64,000 nt of DNA from Scalesia atractyloides (GCA_947069175.1 CAMTDV010000023.1:90208240-90272239); one strand, 5' to 3'. Shown: positions 35,036 to 46,867, counted from the first letter of the stretch. Notes: a model not told the origin generated them from the letters alone. A program made the numbers and translations.

Positions 35036-37949
35036 TGTGATATCCCGGGTTTTTCGGATAACTTAAACGTAATACTTGTCAAACTAATTACGTGCTATGT
35101 GTATGAACGTGTACGAGTTAAATGAGTACGTGATGAGTGTTTGTGTAATTGTTTTAGTTATACAATATATGTATGTATAATAAATATGCACACGAACCGA
35201 ACCGCGACACAAACACAAACCGAACTCTTTGTGAAACTAGGAAACCTGAAACCCAAGTCTTCGACCGCGAGATGTAGATCTTAAACCTTAAGCCATTCTC
35301 GGCCGTATGCAACCCAAACCACAAACCTAAACCGAGAACAAGCCCAAACATGTTTCGGCCGTGAAGATCAAACCCAAACCGACCCACCCTAGTCCTCGGC
35401 CACAAGATCAAACCAACCCAAGTTCTGGCCGCGAGATCAAGCCCAAACCCAAACCAAAGCAATCCAAGTATCATCGGCCACAACACTTATCCAAACCGTA
35501 ACCCTTATCCCTTTTGCGCCTATATCTACGAAACCCATGCATGCTTCCTTCTAAAACACAAACTCTAATAGCAAAAATCGCCTTCTCTTGCTCCATAAAT
35601 CGCGAACAGCTTCCTCCCTTCATCATCTCGATCTGAATCAGCCTTGTTCACCTTCTCGGTCGCTAACAGCCTGTTGCTTTCAGTCCCTTTCAGCCTCGGT
35701 CGCAACAGCTTTCCTTTTCTTTTCTTCCGGTCGCAGCAGCAACCATCGCCATCTTCAGTCTCGGTCGCAACTATCCAGGATCATCGGTTCCTCGTCTACT
35801 CACGGTTCACTAAGCTTGATAGTAAAGGTTAGGATTTATCTTTTGAATACAGGATCATGTTCGGATATATGTGCTTGAATGAATTGATTGTATTGTCTTC
35901 GGATTATATGTTTGAATGAAAAGTCATGATAGCCGATTAGCTAGTAATGTGTGCAAGTGAGGTTTGTTCGAAATCTGAAAATCATAAGCTGTATTGGTTT
36001 ATAAAAACAAGAGATGTTGACTAGGGTTTGCTTGGATATGTTATATGTATTGATCTATGATTAGGAAACAGGTTCTTGATCGCCTAGGTTAATAATATGA
36101 ACGGTTTATGAGATAGAATTGCTGAAACAGGTTGCTGAGTAATAGTTACAGCCGATTTCATCTGGCTGTAACTCGGTCGATAGTTGTCGAAAAACGGATT
36201 TTCTGATGTCTAGAACGTAGGGATTTGAATAAGGAATCTAATGGCGCTGGATTCATAATTTTCTGAAGTCGTTTGATATTTTTAAAGGGCTAAATAAGTT
36301 CAGTAACTAAAACTGTGAAAATCCTGAAATTTTGCTGGTTGTTTGTCAAGCTAGATTTTTAAAATCAGTAGGGAGTGGAGTCATGATTTTTGTACAGCAA
36401 CTAGGTATAGAAGTTTCCGGGCAACTCCAACTGGAATTTTGTTAATCGGACGATCAGTGATTTTTAAATAAAATCTTCCGTGGACTGCAGTCAGAAAGCG
36501 GTAAATCTGACTGCAGCTTAATGAATTAATATTTATGGTTAATTGGTAAAGATTTAGGGCTTGGAAAAATTATATAAATTTCTATGGTATAAATGTCACC
36601 TACTGTAAAAATATGGGAATTTTTAGAATGTTGGAACTATTTTATAAAAATCCTAGAAAACCGCTGAATAATTGAGTGTTAAGCAGAAAGTTGATAACTT
36701 GTGATTTTATGCATTAAAGTGTTGCATGGATTTGAAATATGTTCATGATAAGTTGTTTGATTACTATGATCACATGAGAATACTTGCATGCATGTTTGAG
36801 TGTTAGATATGTTGTTTGTGTGTATCACTTTGTGAGTAAATTGCGTGTGGAATTTGTATTGGTGTGATTACACACTGACGTGGAATTAATTGGTTTGTTA
36901 GGACGCAACTAGCGGTCCCATCTCTTATAATAGCTTTGCTACACTAACCGAGCAAATAAAGGTGAGTTCACGGCCCCTAACTTTATCCGGTTTTTAAACA
37001 ACAGGGGAGAAACATGTATACACTCTCAAACTCAATCTCTTTACGTTATACGAATTTAACGTCACATAACTATACGGTAACTAAGTTAATGTTAATGTAA
37101 TGTTATGGTCACTAAGCAGCTTTATCACTTAAGTCCTCGACAATCTCCTCGGATCGTTAGTATTTGGGTTAAATAGCGGGGGAATTATAAGTAGTACTAC
37201 TGGGCCCGACAAGCCCCATCCGAGCTAGTCGCGCTAGCCGACCTGGTATGGTCAACGGGTGAATAATTGGCCTAACACCGCCATGGTCATGTGATAGGCC
37301 TGGCAAAACGGAGGCACAACAGTCAGCTTCGATCGCGAACACTTAGTGACATGACTTTAGGCTAGCTACCTATATATATTAACATTGAACTTAATTACGG
37401 AACAACTTAATATTCCTGGTATGGAATATTGGAAACAACTTAATATTCCTGGTTTGGAATATTGGAAACAATAACTTATTATTCCGGGTTGGAATAATGG
37501 AACCAATACGTTATCCCGGGTTAGAGATAACGGGAGAAAACAAACTATAACCGAACAAACGAATTTATGAAAACCTGTGAACTCACTCATCTTTAATGTT
37601 GACACTTGTTTCTTTACATGTTTCTCAGGACGCTAGGAGCTCTAGGTGCACGCACATGCATTGAACAAGACATCATTATCGAGTCTTATTTATTAATATT
37701 GTTTTGGGATTTTTCATTTGTTTTGGCGTTTGTGTTGGCGCCCGCATCACTACTTATTTATGCTTCCGCTCAAACTTAAAACTAATGCTCTGCTAAATAT
37801 TGGTAATTGATATAAAATCTACAATGAACGATTTTGGAAAACGTATTATCAAATCATGTAGAGTCGTTCGACGTACTAGTGTTTCAGATTCTGGTTTGTT
37901 CACACGCCTCGCGGTAAAACTCCGCAAGTGGAAAATTGAGGGTGCGACA
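35036..37949 (+). repeat. 5' LTR
   Basis: Starts TGTGATATCCCGGG and ends GGGTGCGACA, just before the primer binding site. It carries promoter and polyadenylation functions for the element. A CCTATATCTA near 35519-35528 is a possible TATA box. Small reading frames inside are not genes. A series of short hairpins lies at 37409-37532. Confidence 0.95.
37409..37532 (+). other. Serial stem-loops in the LTR
   Basis: Four consecutive hairpins: AATATTCC/GGAATATT (37409-37430), the same again (37442-37463), ATTATTCC/GGAATAAT (37478-37498) and CGTTATC/GATAACG (37509-37532), each with a short GGT-containing loop. The stems change on both sides while still pairing. The same set is in the 3' LTR at about 46326-46450. 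Confidence 0.75.
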
Positions 37950-37952
37950 GAT

Positions 37953-37966
37953 TGGTATCAGAGCCA
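37953..37966 (+). other. Primer binding site, initiator-Met tRNA
   Basis: TGGTATCAGAGCCA, complementary to the 3' end of plant initiator methionine tRNA, begins four bases after the 5' LTR. This is where minus-strand DNA synthesis starts. Confidence 0.93.
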
Positions 37967-38155
37967 CTAGCTATAGAGAACCAGGTTTGCATTAGAAGTA
38001 GACCTAAATTATAGCTGATATCACGACACTAGACTTAGTTTGGCACCGAATTATTATATCTTGTTATGCAATATACCTCAACTGTGTTTGGTAGATTATG
38101 CCTTCATAATAAGAAGTGAAAACAACTCATAACTAACTACACGACCTAACAGGCA

Positions 38156-38782
38156 ATGTCATCATCCTCATCGTCATCATCATCCGACAGACCTACGCCA
38201 CCAAGGGCACTAGGAAAGGCACCAATGGTGGAACCCATACCACCTTATGGCGTGGAGACACGCTCAGCGGCGAGGAAAAGGCTCGCTCTGGGGGAGGAGT
38301 CGTCGTTACGCCCAACTATTGCTGTACCGGTTGAACCGGTTAATCCTGTAGAAATAGGAATTGGCATGCTTAGAATCCTGGTACATACACAACAAAAACA
38401 GCTAGAAAGAATGCAGGAAACCATCCTGGCACAAGGATGGATGATCCGACACCTTACCGGAAAGACCGACTCGCTCGAAGAAGAGCATCGTACGAGCAAG
38501 ATAGCTCGTAACACCATAGCCAGAGATCTGCGTGCTGAGCAGATAAGAGCCGACTGGCTGGAGGACAGAGTCCTGGAAAATAGTTGGAACATTCAGGAGC
38601 TACAAAATCAAGCACTTGCACCAGCACCGGCCCCTCCAGAGCCGGTAGAGGAGGATCCAGAAGAGGATCCAGAGGAGGATCCTGAAGAGGATCCGGAGGA
38701 GGACCCAGCTGAGGAAGCTGGAAATGCCGCACAGGATGACGGCAATGACAGTGACTTGGGGAATGGAGACGTAGACGACTGA
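38156..38782 (+). CDS. Extra ORF upstream of gag, coiled-coil and acidic repeat
   Basis: Intact 208-residue frame between the PBS and gag, on the coding strand. It starts with a Ser run (MSSSSSSSSS), has a basic patch (RSAARKRLAL), a middle part of about residues 70-150 rich in Q, E, R and L with coiled-coil character, then a Pro/Ala linker and an acidic repeat of EEDP units, ending in an Asp/Gly-rich tail. I recognise no catalytic or zinc motif. It lies 259 bp before the gag start and is not in gag's frame. It may be an accessory protein or a detached N-terminal part of Gag. It stays open although pol downstream is broken. Function unknown. Confidence 0.65.
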   Translation: MSSSSSSSSSDRPTPPRALGKAPMVEPIPPYGVETRSAARKRLALGEESSLRPTIAVPVEPVNPVEIGIGMLRILVHTQQKQLERMQETILAQGWMIRHLTGKTDSLEEEHRTSKIARNTIARDLRAEQIRADWLEDRVLENSWNIQELQNQALAPAPAPPEPVEEDPEEDPEEDPEEDPEEDPAEEAGNAAQDDGNDSDLGNGDVDD

Positions 38783-39041
38783 CACGTCTCGTTTATATTA
38801 TTTGTTTTCCTTCAGTTTATTATTTTCCCACTTGTATTTAAACCTGAGACCTTATAGTGAATTCGTATGTTTGATTTACACTTTTGTAAGACGTTGAAAT
38901 TTCAGTTAATCAAGTATTTCTTTTGATTATTTAACATATTGAGTTGACATAACTTAATAATTATTAAAGTACGAAGTAGGATAACTACATTGGATATATA
39001 GACTTATCGGGGTGTGTTTGTGTTGTGTTTCGAAGATCTAA

Positions 39042-40392
39042 ATGGCGACTGGAAGACGTGGAAACCTTAACTTGACGCCCGAAGAGTTAACTGCCATGAT
39101 TCAGGAGCATGTGAACGCAGCTTTAGCGGGTGTTCAGAACCAGCCGGCAGGTAACCATTATTAAATTTTCGCGTGAAAATCTAATAGTGAGGCTAGTAAA
39201 ATTCCTTGCTGACTTCCTGTTCTCTGTCAGCAGGAGGGGGCTTTAACCCCTACAAGATGTTCCTGGACGCAAAGCCAAGCAAATTCTCGGGGGCGGAAGG
39301 ACCCATTGGATTGGTCCGCTGGGTCGAAAAATCAGAATCCGTTTTTGAAATGTGCAACTGCCTAGAGGCAAACAAGGTCAAATACGCAGCCTCAACACTG
39401 GAAGATGGGGCACTGACATGGTGGAATGCCCAAGTTCAAACACGTGGGCTTATAGCTGCGAATGCCATGGCATGGACTGAGTTCAAGGCCCTGATTAAAG
39501 AGGAGTACTGTCCACGAGACAGAGTGCAACAATTGGAGCAAGCTCTATGGAACCACAAGATGGTGGGATCGGAAATTGAGGCTTACACCGCAAAACACCA
39601 TGACTTGGTATTTCTGTGTCCTGAATTGGCCAACACGGTGGAGAAAAGACTCGAGTTCTATCTCGGGGGTCTGGTTCCGGAAATTCAGGGTATGGTGATG
39701 TCTAGTAACCCTGTAACTGAACATCAAGCAATCCGATTGGCTCACAAACTCACCGATAAAGCGGTGGAACAGAAGAAACTGCCAGCACGGGGTACCACCG
39801 AAGTCGCCCCAGATAACAAAAGAAAATTTGAAGACTCCACTGTTCGACAGTCTTCGTCATCACATCCGCAGCAAGGGAACCAGAAACGGTTCAATCATTA
39901 CCACAGCCACCGGGGTCATCAAAATCATTCCGCCAACAACAACAACAACTACAACAACAACAACAACCAGAATGCAGGCGGCTATGTAGGTCGAAAGCCG
40001 AAGTGCAATCGCTGCAATCTTCATCATCACGGCCCTTGTGCCGGAATTCGCTGCCACAAGATGGGACATGCGGCAAAGGATTGTCGTGGGGAAACCATGC
40101 CCCGACAAAATCAGAATCAGCCCCAGGGTCAGCAGCAGGGTATAAACCGGGGATGCTATCAGTGTGGTAGCACTGCTCATTTCAGAAGAGACTGCCCACA
40201 GTTGCGCAACAACAACAATAATGGTGGAAACAACCACAACCACAACAATAATAACAACAACAATAATGGGAACGGTGGCACAGGAGGTGCCAAGGGTCGC
40301 GCATTTACATTGGGCCGCGTAGAGGCCAGAAACGACACGAACGTGGTCACCGGTAAGTTTCCCCTTAATGAACATTTTGCTACTGTGCTTTT
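39042..40392 (+). CDS. Retrotransposon Gag (with candidate intron)
   Basis: Capsid/nucleocapsid protein of the element. The frame opens at ATG 39042 (MATGRRGNLNLTPEELTAMI), runs to 39150, and would meet TAA at 39162 unless 39151-39230 (GTAACC...CTGTCAG) is removed as an 80-bp intron; the frame then continues with a capsid-like domain (FLDAKPSKFSG, VRWVEKSESVFE). After an Asn-rich stretch come zinc-knuckle sequences: a first one (CNRCN...CHKMGHAAKDC) that seems to lack residues between its cysteines, and a standard CYQCGSTAHFRRDC. The frame is lost near 40389-40392, at a four-T run just before the protease DTGA. Confidence 0.85.
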
Positions 40393-41033
40393 GATACGGG
40401 TGCGGATAGGAGTTTTATATCTGAGTCTTTTAGGAAGAACCTAAATCTCACGCTTAAACCATTAGAGACCCCTTATGTGATAGAATTAGCCAATGGTAAA
40501 TCTGTAGATGTGACCCAAATCGTATCCGGCTGTCAACTCAAACTCGCGGGCCACACTTTTACCATTGATCTGATGACAACTACCCTGGGTAGTTTTGACG
40601 TGGTAGTCAGAATGGACTGGCTATCCGACGTCCGGGCTGAAGTTCTCTGCTTCGAAAAGTCTATCCGTATTCCACTCTCGAACGACGAAATCCTGACAGT
40701 ACAAGGCGATAAGGCAAGCGCCGTCACCAACATCATCTCATACATGCAAGCACAGAAGTATCTTCGGAAAAAGAATTCCTTCGCTTTACTCGCACTAATT
40801 ACCGAACAGCCTAAGGACGAGAAACGTATAGAAGACATCCCTGTCGTCCGTGATTTTTCCGATGTATTCCCAGAAGAACTACCTGGTCTTCCACCACATC
40901 GACAATTGGAGTTTGAAATCGAATTGGCAAGCAATGCAACTCCTATCGCCAAGGCTCCATACCGCCTAGCTCCAGCCGAGCTGCAGGAGCTGTCTACCCA
41001 ACTTCAAGAGCTGCTAGAAAAAGGATTTATTTT
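40390..41033 (+). pseudogene. Retrotransposon protease and pol N-terminus, frameshifted
   Basis: Aspartic protease with the active-site triad in FDTGADRSF, starting right after the frameshift that separates it from gag. It continues through a linker and the conserved start of pol (DFSDVFPEELPGLPP, then IAKAPYRLAP) and ends at a second frameshift at 41032-41033 (two surplus T or one missing base in ATTTATTTTCTACC). Neither part is in frame with its neighbour, so no full polyprotein can be made from this copy without frameshifting. Confidence 0.85.
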
Positions 41034-42647
41034 CTACCAAGCGTTTCGCCATGGGGAGCTCCAGTCCTGTTTGTCAAGAAGAAGGACGGGACTTTCCGCA
41101 TGTGCATCGACTATAGGGAACTCAACAAGGTTACAGTCAAGAACCGATACCCGTTACCTCGCATCGACGATCTATTCGACCAACTGCAAGGGTCAAGTTA
41201 CTACTCTAAGATTGATTTACGGTCCGGTTATCATCAGCTACGCGTCAGGGAGGAGGATATCGCCAAGACGGCATTTCGCACTCGGTATGGCCATTACAAG
41301 TTCTTGGTCATGCCATTCGGTCTCACTAACGCACCTGCGGTATTCATGGACCTCATGAACCGCGTGTGTAAACCATACCTCGACAAATTTGTCATTGTGT
41401 TCATCGATGATATACTCATCTACTCCAAAAGTGAAGAAGAACATGCGGAACATCTACGATTACTGCTAGGGCTACTTCAACAGGAAAAGTTATATGCCAA
41501 GCTTTCGAAGTGTGATTTCTGGATTCGGGAAGTTCAGTTCCTCGGGCACGTAGTGAATGAAAAGGGTATTCACGTAGACCCTGTCAAGATTGAAGCCATC
41601 AAAAACTGGGAAGCACCTAAGACACCGACGGAGATCCGCCAATTTTTGGGATTGGCTGGTTACTACAGACGCTTCATTGAGGGATTTTCAAAGATCGCAC
41701 AACCGCTCACTACCCTCACCCAGAAAGGTATCAAGTATACTTGGGGTGACAAGCAAGAAGCAGCATTTCAATTGCTGAAGCAGAAACTTTGCAGTGCACC
41801 TATTCTGTCCTTGCCGGAGGGGACAGATGACTTCGTAGTGTATTGTGATGCTTCCATTCAGGGATTGGGATGTGTACTCATGCAACGCGATAAGGTCATC
41901 GCGTATGCGTCGCGACAGCTGAAGGTTCACGAGAAAAACTACACGACGCATGACCTGGAATTGGGAGCAGTGGTGTTTGCACTTAAGATTTGGAGACACT
42001 ACCTCTATGGAACGAAGTGCACAATCTTCACAGACCACAAAAGCCTCCAACACATCTTTGATCAGAAGGAGTTGAACATGCGACAGCGTCGCTGGGTCGA
42101 ACTCTTGAACGATTATGAGTGTGCCATTCGGTACCACCCGGGTAAAGCTAACGTGGTAGCTGATGCCCTCAGTAGGAAGGAACACTTGAAACCTCGTCGC
42201 GTACGAGCACTACAACTCACTATTCATTCGGGGCTACCCGATCAAATACGCGACGCCCAGTTAGAAGCAGTTAAGGAGGAAAACATCAAAGCCGAATCAG
42301 TGGGAAAAATGGAACGCGATTGGGAAGTAAAACCCAATGGAGCCCGGTATTTCATGAATCGCATATGGGTACCTCTCTATGGAAACCTCAGAGAGCTAGT
42401 CATGGATGAAGCTCACAAATCTCGATACTCTGTCCATCCGGGTTCGGATAAGATGTATCAAGACCTGAAAGCTGCGTATTGGTGGCCCAACATGAAAGCC
42501 GATATAGCCACCTACGTGAGTAAATGTTTGACTTGTGCAAAAGTCAAGGTGGAGTATCAAAAGCCATCGGGGCTACTCCAACAACCTGAGATCCCAGTGT
42601 GGAAATGGGATCAGATCTCCATGGACTTCATCACCAAACTCCCGTGA
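41034..42647 (+). pseudogene. Retrotransposon RT, RNase H and integrase N-terminus
   Basis: Reverse transcriptase with SPWGAPVLFVKKKDG at the start, SKIDLRSGYHQLRV, and the catalytic FIDDILIYSK (near 41400). RNase H follows with YCDASIQGLGCVL and TDHKSL. The integrase zinc domain shows HPGSDKMY...CLTCAK. The frame then hits TGA at 42645-42647 after ITKLP; the next codons go on in the same frame with TLGGCDTIW, so this is a point nonsense change (CGA to TGA would do). Confidence 0.9.
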
Positions 42648-43691
42648 ACTTTGGGTGGTTGCGATACCATCTGGGTGATCGTGGATCGTTTAACTAAGTC
42701 CGCACACTTCCTAGCTATTAAAGAAACGGATAAGATGGAGAAGTTGACTCGCATCTACATTAAGGAAGTAGTTTCTCGGCACGGAGTGCCAACGTCCATC
42801 ATCTCAGACAGAGATGCTCGCTTCACGTCAAACTTCTGGCAGTCACTCCAGAAAGCGTTGGGAACACGCTTAGATATGAGCACAGCTTATCACCCTCAGA
42901 CTGATGGTCAAAGCGAAAGGACCATACAGACCTTGGAAGACATGCTTAGGGCATGCGTGGTGGACTTCGGAAATAATTGGGAAATTCACCTGCCTCTAGT
43001 AGAATTCTCATATAACAACAGCTATCATACGAGTATTTCGGCAGCACCGTTCGAGGCATTATACGGTCGTAAATGTAGATCACCGGTCTGCTGGGCAGAA
43101 GTCGGTGACAGTCAACTCACAGGCCCTGAGTTAATACTTGAGGCTACTGAAAAGATTGTACTAATCAGAAACCGCATGGCGGCGGCACGAGATCGACAGA
43201 AAAGCTACGCTGACCAACGACGCAAACCGCTCGAATTTCAAGTAGGCGACCGCGTCCTACTAAAGCTGTCACCCTGGAATGGTGTAACCCGCTTCGGAAA
43301 ACGGGGCAAACTGAACCCACGGTACGTAGGCCCGTTTGTAATCTTGAAACGTATAGGACCCGTAGCATATCAATTAGACCTTCCTGCCGAACTCAGTGGA
43401 GTTCACAACGTATTTCACGTGTCAAATCTGAAGAAGTGTCTATCAGATGAAACTTTAGTTATTCCATTGGATGAGATCCAAGTGGATGAACAACTACACT
43501 TCGTGGAAAAGCCTATTGAGATCATGGATCGTGAGATCAAGACCCGAAGGCACAGCAAGATTCCAATCGTTAAAGTTCGTTGGGACTCTAAGCGTGGACC
43601 GGAGTTCACGTGGGAAAGAGAGGATCAAATGAAAAGCAAATACCCACATCTCTTTGCAACTGAGCAGCAAACCAATGATACCAGTAACTAA
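42648..43691 (+). pseudogene. Retrotransposon integrase core and chromodomain
   Basis: Catalytic integrase core with its DDE residues: the first D in VIVDRLTKSAHF, the second in ISDRDARFTS, and E in QSERTIQTLEDM. A GPF-type C-terminal part follows (VGPFVILKRIG, HNVFHVSNLKKC) and then a chromodomain-like end (about 43500-43640: PIEIMDREIKTRR, VRWDSKRGPEFTWERE), which directs insertion towards marked chromatin in chromoviruses. It is separated from the upstream part only by the stop at 42645. Confidence 0.9.
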
Positions 43692-43952
43692 ATTTTCGGG
43701 ACGAAAATTCTTTCAACATGGGGATGATGTGACAACCTGGAAATTCCTCATATTTTCGTGTACTATTGTTGACTAAATTCTTGTGCATGGCACTTGGAAA
43801 TCTTTGTGTATGACACTTGGGAACTTCATGTAACCTTGCGTACCATTATAAACGAACTAACTCTTTGTGCGTGGCACTCTAAACATGTACGCTACATGCT
43901 AAACCGCATTTACTCAATTTTCGGGACGAAAATTCTTTCAACATGGGGATAA
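43691..43952 (+). other. Duplicated polypurine-tract region with foreign LTR start
   Basis: A 35-bp block beginning AATTTTCGGGACGAAAATTC and ending ACATGGGGAT is present twice, at 43691-43725 and 43916-43950. The second lies 2 bp before the 3' LTR as expected of the PPT. The first is followed by TGTGACAACCTGG, which looks like the start of a different LTR, and about 190 bp of sequence not found in this element's LTRs. Confidence 0.8.
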
Positions 43953-46867
43953 TGTGATATCCCGGGTTTTTCGGATAACTTAAACGTAATACTTGTCAAA
44001 CTAATTACGTGCTATGTGTATGAACGTGTACGAGTTAAATGAGTACGTGATGAGTGTTTGTGTAATTGTTTTAGTTATACAATATATGTATGTATAATAA
44101 ATATGCACACGAACCGAACCGCGACACAAACACAAACCGAACTCTTTGTGAAACTAGGAAACCTGAAACCCAAGTCTTCGACCGCGAGATGTAGATCTTA
44201 AACCTTAAGCCATTCTCGGCCGTATGCAACCCAAACCACAAACCTAAACCGAGAACAAGCCCAAACATGTTTCGGCCGTGAAGATCAAACCCAAACCGAC
44301 CCACCCTAGTCCTCGGCCACAAGATCAAACCAACCCAAGTTCTGGCCGCGAGATCAAGCCCAAACCCAAACCAAAGCAATCCAAGTATCATCGGCCACAA
44401 CACTTATCCAAACCGTAACCCTTATCCCTTTTGCGCCTATATCTACGAAACCCATGCATGCTTCCTTCTAAAACACAAACTCTAATAGCAAAAATCGCCT
44501 TCTCTTGCTCCATAAATCGCGAACAGCTTCCTCCCTTCATCATCTCGATCTGAATCAGCCTTGTTCACCTTCTCGGTCGCTAACAGCCTGTTGCTTTCAG
44601 TCCCTTTCAGCCTCGGTCGCAACAGCTTTCCTTTTCTTTTCTTCCGATCGCAGCAGCAACCATCGCCATCTTCAGTCTCGGTCGCAACTATCCAGGATCA
44701 TCGGTTCCTCGTCTACTCACGGTTCACTAAGCTTGATAGTAAAGGTTAGGATTTATCTTTTGAATACAGGATCATGTTCGGATATATGTGCTTGAATGAA
44801 TTGATTGTATTGTCTTCGGATTATATGTTTGAATGAAAAGTCATGATAGCCGATTAGCTAGTAATGTGTGCAAGTGAGGTTTGTTCGAAATCTGAAAATC
44901 ATAAGCTGTATTGGTTTATAAAAACAAGAGATGTTGACTAGGGTTTGCTTGGATATGTTATATGTATTGATCTATGATTAGGAAACAGGTTCTTGATCGC
45001 CTAGGTTAATAATATGAACGGTTTATGAGATAGAATTGCTGAAACAGGTTGCTGAGTAATAGTTACAGCCGATTTCATCTGGCTGTAACTCAGTCGATAG
45101 TTGTCGAAAAACGGATTTTCTGATGTCTAGAACGTAGGGATTTGAATAAGGAATCTAATGGCGCTGGATTCATAATTTTCTGAAGTCGTTTGATATTTTT
45201 AAAGGGCTAAATAAGTTCAGTAACTAAAACTGTGAAAATCCTGAAATTTTGCTGGTTGTTTGTCAAGCTAGATTTTTAAAATCAGTAGGGAGTGGAGTCA
45301 TGATTTTTGTACAGCAACTAGGTATAGAAGTTTCCGGGCAACTCCAACTGGAATTTTGTTAATCGGACGATCAGTGATTTTTAAATAAAATCTTCCGTGG
45401 ACTGCAGTCAGAAAGCGGTAAATCTGACTGCAGCTTAATGAATTAATATTTATGGTTAATTGGTAAAGATTTAGGGCTTGGAAAAATTATATAAATTTAT
45501 ATGGTATAAATGTCACCTACTGTAAAAATATGGGAATTTTTAGAATGTTGGAACTATTTTATAAAAATCCTAGAAAACCGCTGAATAATTGAGTGTTAAG
45601 CAGAAAGTTGATAACTTGTGATTTTATGCATTAAAGTGTTGCATGGATTTGGAATATGTTCATGATAAGTTGTTTGATTACTATGATCACATGAGAATAC
45701 TTGCATGCATGTTTGAGTGTTAGATATGTTGTTTGTGTGTATCACTTTGTGAGTAAATTGCGTGTGGAATTTGTATTGGTGTGATTACACACTGACGTGC
45801 AATTAATTGGTTTGTTAGGACGCAACTAGCGGTCCCATCTCTTATAATAGCTTTGCTACACTAACCGAGCAAATAAAGGTGAGTTCACGGCCCCTAACTT
45901 TATCCGGTTTTTAAACAACAGGGGGAGAAACATGTATACACTCTCAAACTCAATCTCTTTACGTTATACGAATTTAACGTCACATAACTATACGGTAACT
46001 AAGTTAATGTTAATGTAATGTTATGGTCACTAAGCAGCTTTATCACTTAAGTCCTCGACAATCTCCTCGGATCGTTAGTATTTGGGTTAAATAGCGGGGG
46101 AATTATAAGTAGTACTACTGGGCCCGACAAGCCCCATCCGAGCTAGTCACGCTAGCCGACCTGGTATGGTCAACGGGTGAATAATTGGCCTAACACCGCC
46201 ATGGTCATGTGATAGGCCTGGCAAAACGGAGGCACAACAGTCAGCTTCGATCGCGAACACTTAGTGACATGACTTTAGGCTAGCTACCTATATATATTAA
46301 CATTGAACTTAATTACGGAACAACTTAATATTCCTGGTATGGAATATTGGAAACAACTTAATATTCCTGGTTTGGAATATTGGAAACAATAACTTATTAT
46401 TCCGGGTTGGAATAATGGAACCAATACGTTATCCCGGGTTAGAGATAACGGGAGAAAACAAACTATAACCGAACAAACGAATTTATGAAAACCTGTGAAC
46501 TCACTCATCTTTAATGTTGACACTTGTTTCTTTACATGTTTCTCAGGACGCTAGGAGCTCTAGGTGCACGCACATGCATTGAACAAGACATCATTATCGA
46601 GTCTTATTTATTAATATTGTTTTGGGATTTTTCATTTGTTTTGGCGTTTGTGTTGGCGCCCGCATCACTACTTATTTATGCTTCCGCTCAAACTTAAAAC
46701 TAATGCTCTGCTAAATATTGGTAATTGATATAAAATCTACAATGAACGATTTTGGAAAACGTATTATCAAATCACGTAGAGTCGTTCGACGTACTAGTGT
46801 TTCAGATTCTGGTTTGTTCACACGCCTCGCGGTAAAACTCCGCAAGTGGAAAATTGAGGGTGTGACA
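43953..46867 (+). repeat. 3' LTR
   Basis: Starts TGTGATATCCCGGG, ends GGGTGTGACA, and is nearly identical to the 5' LTR. One base longer because of an extra G in 'acaggggga' near 45920. Differences seen include G/A near 35727/44647, G/A near 36171/45091, A/G near 36732/45652, G/C near 36883/45800, G/A near 37230/46149, T/C near 37857/46775 and C/T near 37945/46863. Confidence 0.95.

Larger units (their letters stand above)
35036..46867 (+). mobile_element. Ty3/gypsy chromovirus LTR retrotransposon, Tekay-like
   Basis: 11.8-kb element with LTRs of 2,914 and 2,915 bp bounded by TG...CA and a perfect 5-bp duplication GAATC (35031-35035 and 46868-46872). Order: LTR, PBS, extra ORF, gag, protease, RT, RNase H, integrase with chromodomain, PPT, LTR. 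The integrase C-terminus with chromodomain and the long LTRs fit the Tekay clade of plant chromoviruses. By eye the LTRs differ at about eight bases and one 1-bp indel (~0.3%), so insertion is recent. The coding region is nevertheless broken by frameshifts near 40389-40392 and 41032-41033 and a TGA at 42645-42647. Confidence 0.95.

Noticed and set aside
35154..35878. Short frames inside the LTRs (and identical ones at 44071-44795)
   Set aside because: They are in the LTR 5' part, are duplicated only because the LTR is, and match no protein family.
38245..38785. Minus-strand frames across the retrotransposon ORFs
   Set aside because: Antisense shadows of the extra ORF, gag and pol.
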